Shown here: positions 22,555-32,775 of the stretch, piece by piece
Layout: every line of letters starts with the position of its first letter
How positions within the stretch are numbered: position 1 is the first letter of the stretch
NCBI GenBank assembly: GCA_010093485.1
Contig: MU001493.1
Span: 1,453,601-1,517,600, forward strand
DNA length: 64,000 nt
From: Karstenula rhodostoma CBS 690.94
Taxonomy: Eukaryota > Ascomycota > Dothideomycetes > Pleosporales > Didymosphaeriaceae
Direction of reading: 5' to 3'
Translations under genes and position numbers: made by a program
Notes under the pieces: generated by a model
Seen by the model: only the letters and a program-made list of their open reading frames with translations
What the model was told of the DNA's origin: nothing
The model's database searches: none

Positions 22555-24193
22555 GGTGAGAGCTGGCACAAGGGCAATTCCTCTGATGCAATTGAGGGCA
22601 AGGAACTGGTACAGTCGACAGGGCCACGAGACGGATTTTATTTGTGGTCGCACTGCACGCTACGAGATGGGGGTCGGACCACAGCTTCGGCCTAGACGAC
22701 GCTTCGAAGTTCTGTGCGTTGTGGATCCTTGGCCGAGCAATGGCAGCTGCCTCTTGCAGGCTGGTGGAGACGGCGCGGGTCGGCTTGATTGGCAGCCCGG
22801 CCTCGTCCGCCACTGCTCCCTTTTCTCCAAGAGCCCGCCGTGCGGCCTCGCGAGTTCCTCCACTGCCAACACTGCCAACACTGCCAACACTGCTGCGCCG
22901 GACGGCCCCTGCGACGCTGGCTGGGTCCTTATCACGAGGAATGGGGCCCCCGGTCTCATTTGCTGGCCCGTATGATATCGCAGCTGGGGTACGAGATAAG
23001 CGCGGCAAATCTGCGCTACACAATCGCGGGGCCTCGGTTGACGCTCCCTTTGCGGTTCGCGTGGCGGAAGCCCTGACGTCCACCTTTGGCTATCTTCGTG
23101 GACCCCGAGATGCACCACCCTGGCCATGCTCTTCAATGCGACGTATTCGACCCAGCTGGACACGGCGCGTGCCCACCTCCCGCTTGTGGAAACTGGAGAG
23201 AAATTGGTCCGGAGACGGGCCCAAACGCTTACAGACCGTCTCTCCACCAAGATCCCCCGTCGCCTTTTAACGCGAGCAGGCGACCACTTTGTATCTTTCA
23301 TTAGCCGCCTCCGATAACCAGGGCCGCGGTGCGCTGGTCTCACGCGACATCTGCAGTCACTCTCCCTCGACGATTCGCAGGTTAGAGGCTGATTACCATG
23401 CGGCTTCATTACCAGAACAGTGGTTCGGAAGTCGCCTGCGTGCGAACCCTCATGCGTCGTGCTGCGCAGCGCTTGAACGATTTCGAAGTCTATCTGCACG
23501 ACGCCCAATGATGCGCTTCTAGTGCGCTTCCTTTGTCCTTATCACGAGCGGAACAACGGTTGGACGCGTGCGCTCTGCTGACGGTGGGTAACAGAGGGTG
23601 TTCGTGAAGCAGTCCAGCTCGATTGCCAGTTGGGCAACAGACGTGGACTAGACGAAGGTCCCTTGCGCCCTCTCTGGCACTTCTAACCGTGGATTACTGG
23701 CTCATGGCAGGTTTACATGCATGCGGCTCGCGCAAGTTGGATGGCACGCGCGAGACAGTACCAACTCCGCCCCTAGAGTAAGTGCTCCTCGGAACTCAGC
23801 CACTTCAGTGCATATCAATGGTCCACGATGATCACGCCCAGGCCTGCCTCTGATAAGGTCCAGCTCGCGCCGCCCCGAGCCTGCAGCGCTATAGCTCGCC
23901 CTTTGGGGCGATCTGTGCAGCATGTGGGTCACTGTAAGGCGCGTCCGCGATAACAGTACAATGCACGCAACAGTCGCACGACGCACCTTCAGTGTCTTCT
24001 CTCCTTCACAGATACTTGCAGTACACGGAGCCATTCTGAATCTACCATTCCGACACTTCTCTGAAGGCAGTTTAGGTTTATGAGCTTGAGATCATTAATC
24101 TAGCCAAGGCTTACAGACACGCTTATCCGCCTCGGTCCGCAGGATCACCGTCCCCACTCATCGCGTTCCTCGTAGACCTGTCTTCGTTTGCCA
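22555..24193. other. Intergenic region upstream of the nucleoside transporter
   Basis: G+C-rich near the transporter and unremarkable further out. Long open frames on both strands around 22.6-23.5 kb are Arg/Ala/Pro-rich and overlap one another, as expected of G+C-rich non-coding DNA. Only the 9-bp minisatellite stands out. No gene is supported. Confidence 0.5.
22861..22896. repeat. 9-bp minisatellite (CACTGCCAA) x4
   Basis: Three exact copies of CACTGCCAA are followed by a fourth, degenerate copy, about 310 bases upstream of the nucleoside transporter start. Confidence 0.8.
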
Positions 24194-24498
24194 CTATCCA
24201 CGCAAATGGCTCTGGATGGAGTGGATTCTATTGTCAAGTGTCTCAAGCATCTCGAGGGATCGGAACAGGACCGCTTCGTTGCTCACAAAATAATCCTGTT
24301 CCGCCGTAAGGAAGCATTGTAACCATTCGTTCGCACAAGTCAGTGCCCAGAACAAGAGCGCATTGGATACATACGAAAATCCCTCGCATGACGCCCAACG
24401 ACAAAGAAGAAGTGTCTTGCTGCATCTATACCCCCTTCCGCACTGTCTCTCAATCTCTCCACAATCCCTTTTCGTGTGATCAGACCCTCTATCTCTTC

Positions 24499-25095
24499 TC
24501 AATGACCTATACTGGGGTTCAAAAAATCCTTCACATGTTGCAAGAGTAACGCCCCAACGCTGAACACCCCAACAATCAGAGTAACATCATTGTCCAATCC
24601 GGCTGGCGATAAACCGTCCACATCTTCCGACTGATGAGTACGGTGCTGTTCGCTATGCGCAAGGTGGCTGTGGTGGTCTGTTGCAATTGCATCTCCACCA
24701 TCGTTCACATTTCTCGAGCGATCTTCAAGCTCTATGAATCGTCAGCATCAGGTATCGCATCAATATGAGGGAAAAAATATTACCTAACAAGAGCAGCGGT
24801 TGCGCTCCGTCCCCCTCCGCTTGGTGAGTTTGTGCTGAAGTTGCCCAGGTTGAGCCTGGTTCGTATCCAGCAGTAGATGCTGGCGACTCTGGCGAAGCTG
24901 TCGGAGTGCTTGAATGCACGGTGGGACAGCTAGAGCCAGCGAGAACACGCCAATGATCAGACCACAGACTACTGCTAGAGTCCACTGCATTTGGACTCTT
25001 CCAACGTTTGCTGGGGCCGTAAGCGAGGTGGCTGCGGGCAAAACTGTATACGACGCAGTCACGCGAAAAGCGGATGCGTTGTAGGGAATACGCAT
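24499..25095 (-). CDS. Small membrane protein, exon structure unresolved
   Basis: A frame starting at 25095 encodes about 100 residues with a clear transmembrane helix (WTLAVVCGLIIGVFSLALAV at about residue 38), followed by a basic coil (ALRQLRQSRQHLLLD..LTKRRG). A GTAATA..ATAG intron ends before 24.73 kb. The next exon carries an acidic/His segment and a second hydrophobic stretch (VTLIVGVFSVGALLLQHV) down to 24499. The simplest splice joins this exon to the other frame of the first exon, so either a different donor or a frameshift is needed. Further protein-like frames continue to 24194. No family is recognised. Confidence 0.4.
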
Positions 25096-25388
25096 GATTG
25101 GAAATATAAGGAAGCGAGATAGGATGATAATGATGATGGTGATCTGGCATCCTGATCAGTACAAGCTCCGGAATTTAATAGGCAGGCCGAAGTTCTTCGA
25201 GTTGCTGTCCAGAATTGATTCTACCACAGAAGGAGAGGGAAGTGTGCATCAAAAGGGGTTAGCGCGGAATCGATTCTGTGTCTTTCCACAGCTGTTGAAC
25301 AACACGACCTTCTCACCTCACCCCGCCATCTCATTGACACCCTCTCGATCAAATTAAACTATCGCTTGAATAACATCAAGATCAGAGA

Positions 25389-26324
25389 ATGGAAGACATC
25401 TTTCAACAGTCGCACAACATTGAGGACTGGACCCAGCTGGACGAGGCTGAGAGCTCAATGCAGCTCGACATAAGCGGCCATGATCCTGAGACCTTTCTGC
25501 AAGATTTGATGCAATGGGAGAGCAGCATGGCCCCACTTCAGCCACATCAGCCCCTGGTCCCAAGTCCTACGCCCTCTGGCGCAATGTTTTCAGCGTCAGA
25601 ACGACCATCGCAATTCGAGGAAGATCCTGCTATACTCGGCGCGACACTCTTTGACTCAAGGTTGTTCAATATTGATGGACTCGACATGCCCCAACTGTCT
25701 GCTCAGGGCACTCGATGGTTCACCATTGAGAAAGGCCAGCATCATTGCCCAGTTTGCAATGCGACGTTTCAAGGAGGGGGTTCTGCGGTGCGATTGGTAA
25801 GTTCAGACGACTGAACGTATTTCCCTAGCTCATGGAATCAGCACATCAATCGGATACACATAGAAAAGGAGCAGATGGATATCAAAGTGCTTTCCAGCAG
25901 CGCTGGCCGACCAAAAACTAAGGCCACCTTCGATCATGCGGAACGACCCCGAAAGAAACGTAAGACTATGGATCTGGAAATGCGCACATCTCTTCCAAAT
26001 GCTTATGAGTCATCCTTCAATCCGGACTACATCAGCCTCGTGGAGTTTCGCATCCTCCAAAATGTTACCCGACAAAAAGAGTACAGAAGCGACCTCATCG
26101 CCATACAGCGTGAACTAGACAGACTCGTAGTACTTGCTGAGTCCCTCGTCCTGAAAATGAAGTCATGGCGCAAGAAGATCACTATCCTGATGGCAAACTA
26201 TCCGACTAAGTCTATAGACGGATCGACGGTTGTATTTGAAGCAAGCTACTATATTATTGCAGCTTTAGCTGTAATATTAGTGGACTTAGTGCTCGATTCA
26301 GGAGCTCTAATTACCCGCCCATAA
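25389..26324 (+). CDS. Single C2H2-like zinc-finger protein A; tail encoded by an inserted element
   Basis: Two exons, 25389-25796 and 25842-26324, with a 45-base GTAAGT..CAG intron, give 296 aa. The acidic N-terminal half resembles an activation region. The intron splits a finger: CPVC..F before it and HINRIH after it, that is C-x2-C-x13-H-x4-H. Next come a basic patch (RPRKKRK) and an amphipathic helix region (LVEFRILQN..QRELDRLVVLAESLVLKMKSW). The last 22 or so residues (from AALAVILVDLV) are encoded inside a 221-base inverted-repeat element at 26258, so the original C-terminus is gone. A diverged paralogue lies 1.1 kb downstream on the same strand. A DNA-binding role is inferred only from the finger. 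Confidence 0.6.
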
Positions 26325-26478
26325 CAAGCGCTATAATTAGCCGAAATAATTAGCTCTAAGCGGCCGCCAAGTGTCAGGATCTTAGCGCGGCGCTAGAGGA
26401 TCATGTCATAGATAACTACCCTTTGCACCTCTCTCTGCACCTTCTCTCTGCAGCGTGAGCTTGCAAGCTAAAGCTGCA
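26258..26478. mobile_element. Putative 221-bp inverted-repeat element
   Basis: TGCAGCTTTAGCT at 26258-26270 is the reverse complement of 26466-26478, with extra weak matching further inward (AAGC..GCTT). The interior has no gene of its own, and gene A reads through its first 66 bases to a stop. I could not identify a convincing target-site duplication, so this could also be a chance inverted repeat. Confidence 0.4.
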
Positions 26479-27434
26479 CCCTTTTTGGTGACCCATTTGA
26501 AGTATGGCAAGCGCACTAACACTGGCGCCGATGCCTACTTTTGCGCCCAAGGACAATCCCGCGCTAGCCTCTGGTGTACCCACCCCGCTTTCCGTCTTTA
26601 TAGAGGCCGAAGTGTCCGAAGTGGTAGATCATAATGTCGAATTTGTGATCGAGGCCGGAGTGGCGAGTGCATCGAGGTTTCTTTCGAGCAGGAATACAGG
26701 CACGGGAGGTCTAGTGCCGCTCGATGCTGGTATTGTAGTGACGAGGGGGCGCTCGGTGGCCGTGGGCGATGTATAGTATGATGATGTATTATGCTACTAC
26801 AATATCAGAGTAGAGAGACGCGCTCGCGAGGAGGAAGGGGATTAGGAGTTGGTAATTATCTATTGGGTGAATTTCGCGTTCGGTGTAAATCGTTGGGGGC
26901 AGATTGTACGATAGTGCGTACCATCCGCACCATCAACCATGCGATGTATAGTAGCTGACATCCGATCCTGATATGGCAATGGGAGATGAAGCTCTTGGTG
27001 GTATTTTATGAAAGCGTAAGAAGCTCGAGGGTTGAGAAGGTCACTTGCTGATTGTACTCAAACATTCGAGTTACTACTATACAACCGAAATTTTTATCCC
27101 ACACAAGAAGAGCAAAATCGACGCGCCAATATTAAAGCCTGTGTCAATTGGCTAAGACCTTCCCCGAGTTGCTGTGCGGAACCGGTCTCAAGCAGAAGAG
27201 CACAGAACCGAAGTGGTCGCCTGAAAGGGCTAGCGCAAAACCAATTCGATGCCTTTCCATAACATGACAACTCAGCCTCGCGCGCTGTGAACGAAAAAGC
27301 GTACTTGGTATCCTCAGATCTCAATCACCTTACATTCTGTTCTTTCTAATACATAGCGGATGCCACACTTTTGCTTCAGGCATCTTTCGACACGACGCTA
27401 TCAGTAACTTGATCCTCGCCTCGGTGAGGCGCAA
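26325..27434. other. Region between the C2H2-like paralogues
   Basis: It contains the rest of the inverted-repeat element, then about 900 bases without a supported gene. A 90-codon frame at 26504-26776 lacks any recognisable feature. At about 27200-27260 there is clear similarity to 25226-25288 (shared words CACAGAA, AAAGGG..TAGCGC and CTTTCCA in the same order), the duplicated upstream region of the paralogue pair. Confidence 0.5.
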
Positions 27435-28679
27435 ATGAATCGACCGCTTCAGCAATCTAAACACTGGCTTGCGGGGAGGGCGGAAGATTCCTGCACAAAC
27501 GATTCCATGGATCCCACACACAACGAGGAAAAAGAGCATATGCCCCAAGGTGTTTCGTGGAATGAATATATCGATCCGCGTGGGCTCTTCGCTCAGACTC
27601 CTACCTCTACAGAAGCGATACATGCGCCAACAACATCATCTTATTGGCGCAACGATGGGGAGAGCTTTGGAGTTCCCGATTCGTCGGATTTTGTCGGTGA
27701 CACAACTTTTGCCGGCTCACAGAACTTCGATGTCGGCATGTCAGGCTCCGATGTTGACATGACCTTCTCTGGTATACAGAACTTCGATATCAACACAAGC
27801 CCACCTGGAGGAACCTATATCTCCAACGGAGAAATACACGTGAAGAAAGGCGAAAAGTTCTGCCCATTGTGCGGCCAACACTTCGTAGGTGGAGCAGCTG
27901 CGATCAGAAAGGTTGGTTAAGATTCGCCCACTTTGGTGAATCCTAGAACTTGGACTGACTGAGCTAGCATATCGAGTCGACTCAAAATAAGAAGGAGAGC
28001 ATGGGCCTTACAGTAGCTCCCTTCGTGCCCTAGTAGAGCGAGAACCAAGGCCGCGTCTGAACAGAAGATCTCGAGTGGAGCGGTCCGCAGGCGACGCCCA
28101 ACTCGTACGCAAAAATCTACCAGATCGTGTATCTCAGCTTTCGTCACTGAAGAGGAGTATCGCGAACTGCTACAAGACGTTTTAGCTGTGAAACAAGTGA
28201 ACAGTGCGATACAAACCGAAATGGATTTCATCGCTCAGCAGCATGACGAAATCGCCGTTTTGCTGGGGAAAAGACACACAAATTTCCATTCCATCATTCA
28301 GACTGGCACAGATCATTTCGTTATACGGTGCGGCGCAAACAAGTTCCTGATACAAACCCAAAGGTGGCGGATCGAACTCACGGTGGTAAATATATGTCCG
28401 ATATTTACAGTTGTTCACGCGCGGGACTGTCGAGATCCCATCATCTGTATTGAATTCGAGGACTACCTTCTTCCGGCTTTCTACATCGTCCAAGTCTATG
28501 CGGATGTATGCAGAATTTTCCATGCTAGAAATGCCATTCAAGATGGTGATCTCCTGGCTGAATCAGAGTTCGATAACGAGCTCCACGTTCCTGCCAACGC
28601 GATTTGTTATTTCTTGAACGAGACGATGAGTGTCGTCAGTGGTTATACCAGGCTCGTTAACGAAGGCGTAATAGAGTAA
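27435..28679 (+). CDS. C2H2-like paralogue B, probably frameshifted
   Basis: Exon 1 (27435-27911) ends with CPLCGQHF..AAAIRK, aligned to CPVCNATF..SAVRL of gene A. A GTTGGT..CTAG intron in the same position and phase leads to exon 2 at 27968 (HIESTQNKKESM). There the second histidine of the finger is replaced and a TAG stop follows at 28031. Homology to gene A then resumes in another frame (SRARTKA.. and, after 28140, EEEYRELLQDVLAV..), open to 28679. This suggests a one-base frameshift or an unrecognised splice. The start could be the Met at 27507. A protein-like frame also exists on the opposite strand at 28182-28541, so the 3' part is uncertain. It may be a pseudogene. Confidence 0.45.
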
Positions 28680-29070
28680 GTGACTTTCAATCTGTTCACA
28701 GCATCGTTTCGCACTGTCGTATCAAAAGACTCAAAATCCTTGCAATGCTCACGTAACTGACATGTAAATGAGGTAGAAATAGTACACTTGTTTTCGAGTA
28801 TGCCACCTACTCTAAGTAGAGTTGATTAGTTATGATGGCTTCGTATGCTTTTCCAAGCCACCGCAAAACGTAGCGCAAGGTTGATAAGATTTTGACTCCC
28901 AGTCATTTCTGTGATACACCACACCCAGCATTTCTTCTACGTTGACTTTTATGGAATAGTAAATTGCACGGATGAAACGGACGTACTTTGTCTGGCGTAA
29001 GCTTGCTAGAATACTGCACTGCGAGAACAAGTCCCTTGCACCGCCTGCCCCTGATGCTCCAGCGAAACCT
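28680..29070. other. Convergent intergenic region
   Basis: Lies between the 3' end of paralogue B and the 3' end of the minus-strand hydrolase. No gene, repeat or RNA is seen. Confidence 0.5.
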
Positions 29071-29862
29071 TCAACAACAGACTACATCTCCCCAATCACG
29101 CCCCCCACCATCCGTCACGCTCCTAATCACCTCAATAATCTCTCCCGACCTACTTATCATCGGACTATGACTACTCCCCTCCAACACCACCCTTCCAAAC
29201 TTCGCTCCCTGTTCCTCCGCGGCAGCCACCATCCCCTCCTGCACCTGCATCGGAATCGCCCTATCCTCCGTACAAAACACAAACGTACTCTCCACATGCG
29301 CATACGCAGCGTACGTCGTCTTCCCAAAATAGCACTGGTAGCTAAACGGCACCAACCTCCCCACCCACGTCTCCGCCTCCGCCGCCTCCAAATCCCCATA
29401 GAAAACCTCCCGTGGATTCCCCGGCCGCACGAGCATCTTATCCTCCTGGACGATAAACCACGGTAGATCCTCGCCCTGCAGCGCGTCCATGAGCGAGACG
29501 CCTACGGATGTGACGAACGCCGAGATGAACACGTAATGCAACACCCCGCCCTGCTCACCCCGCCCCGCCCGCTCGCGCTGCGTGAATCCTTTGAGGGCCT
29601 CGTTCGCGGGCACGCTGCCGTACGAGTGCGCGACGATGACGACGTCTTTGCCGCCCTCCACGAGCGGCGCGAGCGTGCTACGTATGGCGGCGATGTCGGG
29701 CTCGAAGGAAGAGATGGGGGTGTGCGAGTTTGAGGGGAGGGAGACGGAGAATGTTGGGAAACCGGCAGCGGAGAGGGGGGCGGATACCAGGTCGTAGCAG
29801 GAGGGGAGGTGCCATGCGCCGGGGACGAAGAGGATTGTGGGTTTGGGCTTGGAGGGGGGCAT
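29071..29862 (-). CDS. Alpha/beta hydrolase
   Basis: A single exon encodes 263 aa from the Met at 29862 (MPPSKPKPTILFVPGAWH). In-frame upstream Mets back to 30123 would add residues of low quality. The order is the alpha/beta-hydrolase fold: oxyanion loop VPGAWHLPSCYD, nucleophile elbow VIVAHSYGS (Ser in H-S-Y-G), acid CTEDRAIP and catalytic His in EGSSHSPM. The closest well-known type is the family of small cytosolic esterases and carboxylesterases of the pyrethroid-hydrolase/EstC sort (AB_hydrolase_6). The substrate is unknown. The gene is G+C-rich at third positions, like its neighbours. Confidence 0.85.
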   Translation of the reverse strand: MPPSKPKPTILFVPGAWHLPSCYDLVSAPLSAAGFPTFSVSLPSNSHTPISSFEPDIAAIRSTLAPLVEGGKDVVIVAHSYGSVPANEALKGFTQRERAGRGEQGGVLHYVFISAFVTSVGVSLMDALQGEDLPWFIVQEDKMLVRPGNPREVFYGDLEAAEAETWVGRLVPFSYQCYFGKTTYAAYAHVESTFVFCTEDRAIPMQVQEGMVAAAEEQGAKFGRVVLEGSSHSPMISRSGEIIEVIRSVTDGGGRDWGDVVCC

Positions 29863-30487
29863 GGTTTGGGGTGAGGCAGGGGCAAGAATTGTGATGCTTG
29901 ATGCGTGTAGAGTAGTCGCGATTAGGTATATGTGAGCGGTCACTTGGATGTGGTGCTTCTGGGATATGGGCGGCGTGCGATGTGACCAGATGCAAGTGGA
30001 GTCTGCGGGGTTGTTAGACTTTCGGGAACATGGACGGGAGATGCGGGGCGCGGAAGTACCAGTGATGTGTGTGCCGTTCATAACTTCTGGGCCTGCGGTT
30101 GGGGACAAGCTTGCGAAGCCCATATCGACGTTTGCGGAAATGACGTACTTTCATACATGTGTAGGGTCGTGTTTCTTAGACGAGAGGAGAACCCCATCAA
30201 GAGCTCCACTTTGCAAGTGCCACTATAAATGAAGGCGGAGACGTCAAGCACGTGAGACGAAGACCTGAAAAGGGTTGTAGATACACACTCCCATTTGGAC
30301 TTTCGTGAGGGTGATGTAGCTTTATGCTAGAACAGCGTGACAGAACGCCTCCCAAAGCTCGAGCACGCCGGCTCACTACTGTCCAGAACGCCGTTTCCCT
30401 ACCCAACTGAAACACCCCAGGCTGAGGCACTTGGAACAACAACGTCAATCAGGCCCGGAGCTGATATCATCTCCGTCTGAGTTGTAC
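29863..30487. other. Upstream region of the hydrolase
   Basis: About 600 bases with no supported gene. It should hold the hydrolase promoter (minus strand) and the 3' region of the acidic small ORF. Confidence 0.5.
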
Positions 30488-30805
30488 TCATCCTCGAACT
30501 CGCTCTTCAAGCTCCTCGTCGTTCTCGGCTTCTCCGTCATCAGATTCCCCATCCTCGTGGATACCCAATGCGACAGGCCCGTCATCCTCATCAAAGTAAT
30601 GATACCAATACCGCCACCATATTTCGTGAGGGGTCCATGGGTCATTGTCATCGTCCAATAGCACCCCGAAGCACCCGTTATGCAACATCCCCAGGAGCGA
30701 TGTCAACATGGCAATATTGACATAGTGGGGACTCTCCTGACTAATATCAATCCAGCCCCAGTCCGTGGTCGCCATATCACCAGCACCTTCAAAAACTCTT
30801 TGCAC
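30488..30805 (-). CDS. Small acidic protein of unknown function
   Basis: A 105-codon frame begins 25 bases after the RMD5 stop on the same strand. It is Trp/Tyr-rich in the middle (WTPHEIWWRYWYHYFDED) and strongly acidic at the end (DGESDDGEAENDEELEE). A second Met (MATTDWGW) is a plausible start. An overlapping frame carries a similar acidic tail, so a short intron cannot be excluded. No family is recognised. Confidence 0.4.
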   Translation of the reverse strand: MQRVFEGAGDMATTDWGWIDISQESPHYVNIAMLTSLLGMLHNGCFGVLLDDDNDPWTPHEIWWRYWYHYFDEDDGPVALGIHEDGESDDGEAENDEELEERVRG

Positions 30806-30829
30806 ATCGTGTCTTTCGCTACAAAAATC

Positions 30830-32317
30830 CTATAGTCGTACTTTCCTAGCATCGCGGGGGTGGCTCTCCATTGGGCAGTAGGGGCACTTGAAGCGCGTGC
30901 CTTTGGAGATGCGATCGAGGGACTCTTGTGCTATGACGTGGCCGCATGGCATCATCATGGGAGGGTTGGCGTCGGTAGATTGTTCCTTGGAGACGGGGCA
31001 GACGAAGATGGAGTGGAAGTGGTAGGTTGGCGGCAGAGGGATCTCGACCTGTTCACCATTATTAATTCTACGGCTCAAGATAAATAATGCAGTGGAGTAG
31101 GTGGGCAGAGATGGGGTTGGATGGAATAAACTAGACGTACTGGGAGCTCGTTCTGCGTCGTCCATTCTGTGCGTGTCTTCTCCATGATATTTTGCAGCTT
31201 CAGCAAATGGGGCAGTGCAATGGCGCCAGCCGTAGCAGCGATGTACAGCGGCGAGTCAGCCGAGAGGCCTAGCAGTGAGCAGAACTCGCGGGTAAAGGAA
31301 GTGGCAACTTCTTCCCATGCCGTGTTGTTGTAGAAGTACCTTCGATAGGGCGAGTCCACAACATTCTGCCAGTATGCCATGGCACCAATGAGCTGTTGGA
31401 TCTCATGTGCGTATCGCCCTCTGAAATGGCCGAATTCACGCCGCGCATATTTGTATGCCTCGAGCGGCCCTTGGGGGTCTTCTTCCATAGGCTCATCGTC
31501 ATCGGCAACGAGCCCATGTCCCACGAACAGACACACGAACTGTAGTCTGCACAGCTCAAACTCCAGGTTGCTCCCACGCGCTTCCAGCAGATCGCTGCGC
31601 TGTCGTGCCCACCGTATGGCAGGCTCCAGGTTCCTCTCCTGCCGGAGCTCGTGTAGTATGAGGTACATTTCCCGAAACTGTCCCTGAAGTTTCTCTGAGT
31701 TGAAGGATTCTTCTGCCAGGTCTGCTTCCCGGGAGTCGTTCATCGAAGGATTCGGTGTACTGGCGGTGGGTTCGGGGCGTGGGGGATGGCGATGGGCTTC
31801 TTGGATGAAGGTGGACGCTACCGAGAACTCGCCCTCGCGGAGGAGGTGCATGGAGATGGCGCGGTTGACGAGGCGCGGGTGCGAGGAAAGGGCATCGTTG
31901 GAGGCGGGCGGGATGGGCTTGTCTTTGAACTTCTGCTGCTGCATCAGCCCCCGCATGTTGGTAGGATAGGCGGGCTCGACGTACCTTGTCCAGAGCCTTG
32001 CCGTATTTGTTCAGTCCGGAGTATATGGGCTTGATGTCCTTCTGCGCCTGTTCAAGACTCCTCTTGACGGGGTCTTGGAGCTTTGCGAGGGTCAATGGTG
32101 CGGTCTGCGGGTCTGCGCGGGCATAGTTAGGTATGGCTCATTGCTGGAAGGCGCGATAAGGGCACGCACCTGCAGCGACCTTGTCCCGAGCTGCGGTGAG
32201 CAGATCGATGACGCTCTGGACGTCGTGGATGCTGGCCGAGAGGTTTGCCGACTTCTCCAGCACGTCCAGCTGCTCCAGCAGCTCGAGCATGCCCGTCGGT
32301 GGCGGCGGTGGCGCCAT
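30830..32317 (-). CDS. RMD5: GID/CTLH E3 ubiquitin ligase subunit Rmd5 (Gid2)
   Basis: A RING-type catalytic subunit of the GID (CTLH) complex, which in yeast ubiquitinates gluconeogenic enzymes such as fructose-1,6-bisphosphatase when glucose returns. Four exons, 32317-32170, 32112-31985, 31938-31141 and 31048-30830, give 430 aa. Order: an N-terminal coil ([20 protein letters not shown]), a LisH/CTLH region ([27 protein letters not shown] and [30 protein letters not shown]), a CRA-type helical region, and a C-terminal degenerate RING ([36 protein letters not shown]). The last exon alone encodes the RING. It is transcribed divergently from the Stb6-like gene with 458 bases between start codons. 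Confidence 0.93.
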
Positions 32318-32775
32318 GGTTCAGCGCGGAATGTGGCTACGAGAGAACGGGGCTAGATTTCGCGCAGCAGTGAAAGTGGTCTGGTAGTGAATAGAGGGTG
32401 CGGGAGCCCGCGCGGGCCATGGCGTGGTGGTGAGTGCGTTGGGACGGGGTCGCGTTGGTGAGCTCGGTGATCGGAGCAGGGATGTCTGGCGTGTGACGTG
32501 TGGGGGAGGGAGCCCGGAGACGGCAGGCGCGACCGCAACCGCAACCGCAACCGCATCGGGTATCCCACTCATCGCGGACCAGATGCTGCTCCAACACGAG
32601 AACGATGCATAGCGCTGCGCTCCCGACCAGCCGCCATATTGCCTTCTCCCACCGGCTCGCGGGAGGACGCCGCAGTCTCGTGCCGGAGCGAGCACCATGA
32701 AGTGAAGCAGCTGCCACTCCAGCAAAAGACAAGGACAGCCTGTGAAGAGAACAACGCGTACACACAAACGCCGCA
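32318..32775. promoter_or_regulatory. Shared divergent promoter of RMD5 and the Stb6-like gene
   Basis: 458 bases separate the two start codons. It contains a short CAACCG-type hexanucleotide run (about 32530-32555). No TATA box is evident. Confidence 0.55.

Noticed and set aside
22535..23508. Long minus- and plus-strand frames (up to 282 codons) upstream of the nucleoside transporter
   Set aside because: They overlap each other, are Arg/Pro/Ala-rich and lack motifs. This is typical of G+C-rich non-coding DNA.
26504..26776. 90-codon plus-strand frame between the C2H2-like paralogues
   Set aside because: Ala/Val/Ser-rich, with no motif, no paralogue and no supporting upstream or downstream exon.
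28355..28400. Possible tRNA end on the minus strand (TTCGATCCGCCACC)
   Set aside because: It resembles a T-loop and acceptor, but the T-stem does not pair and no D-arm or anticodon arm can be drawn upstream.
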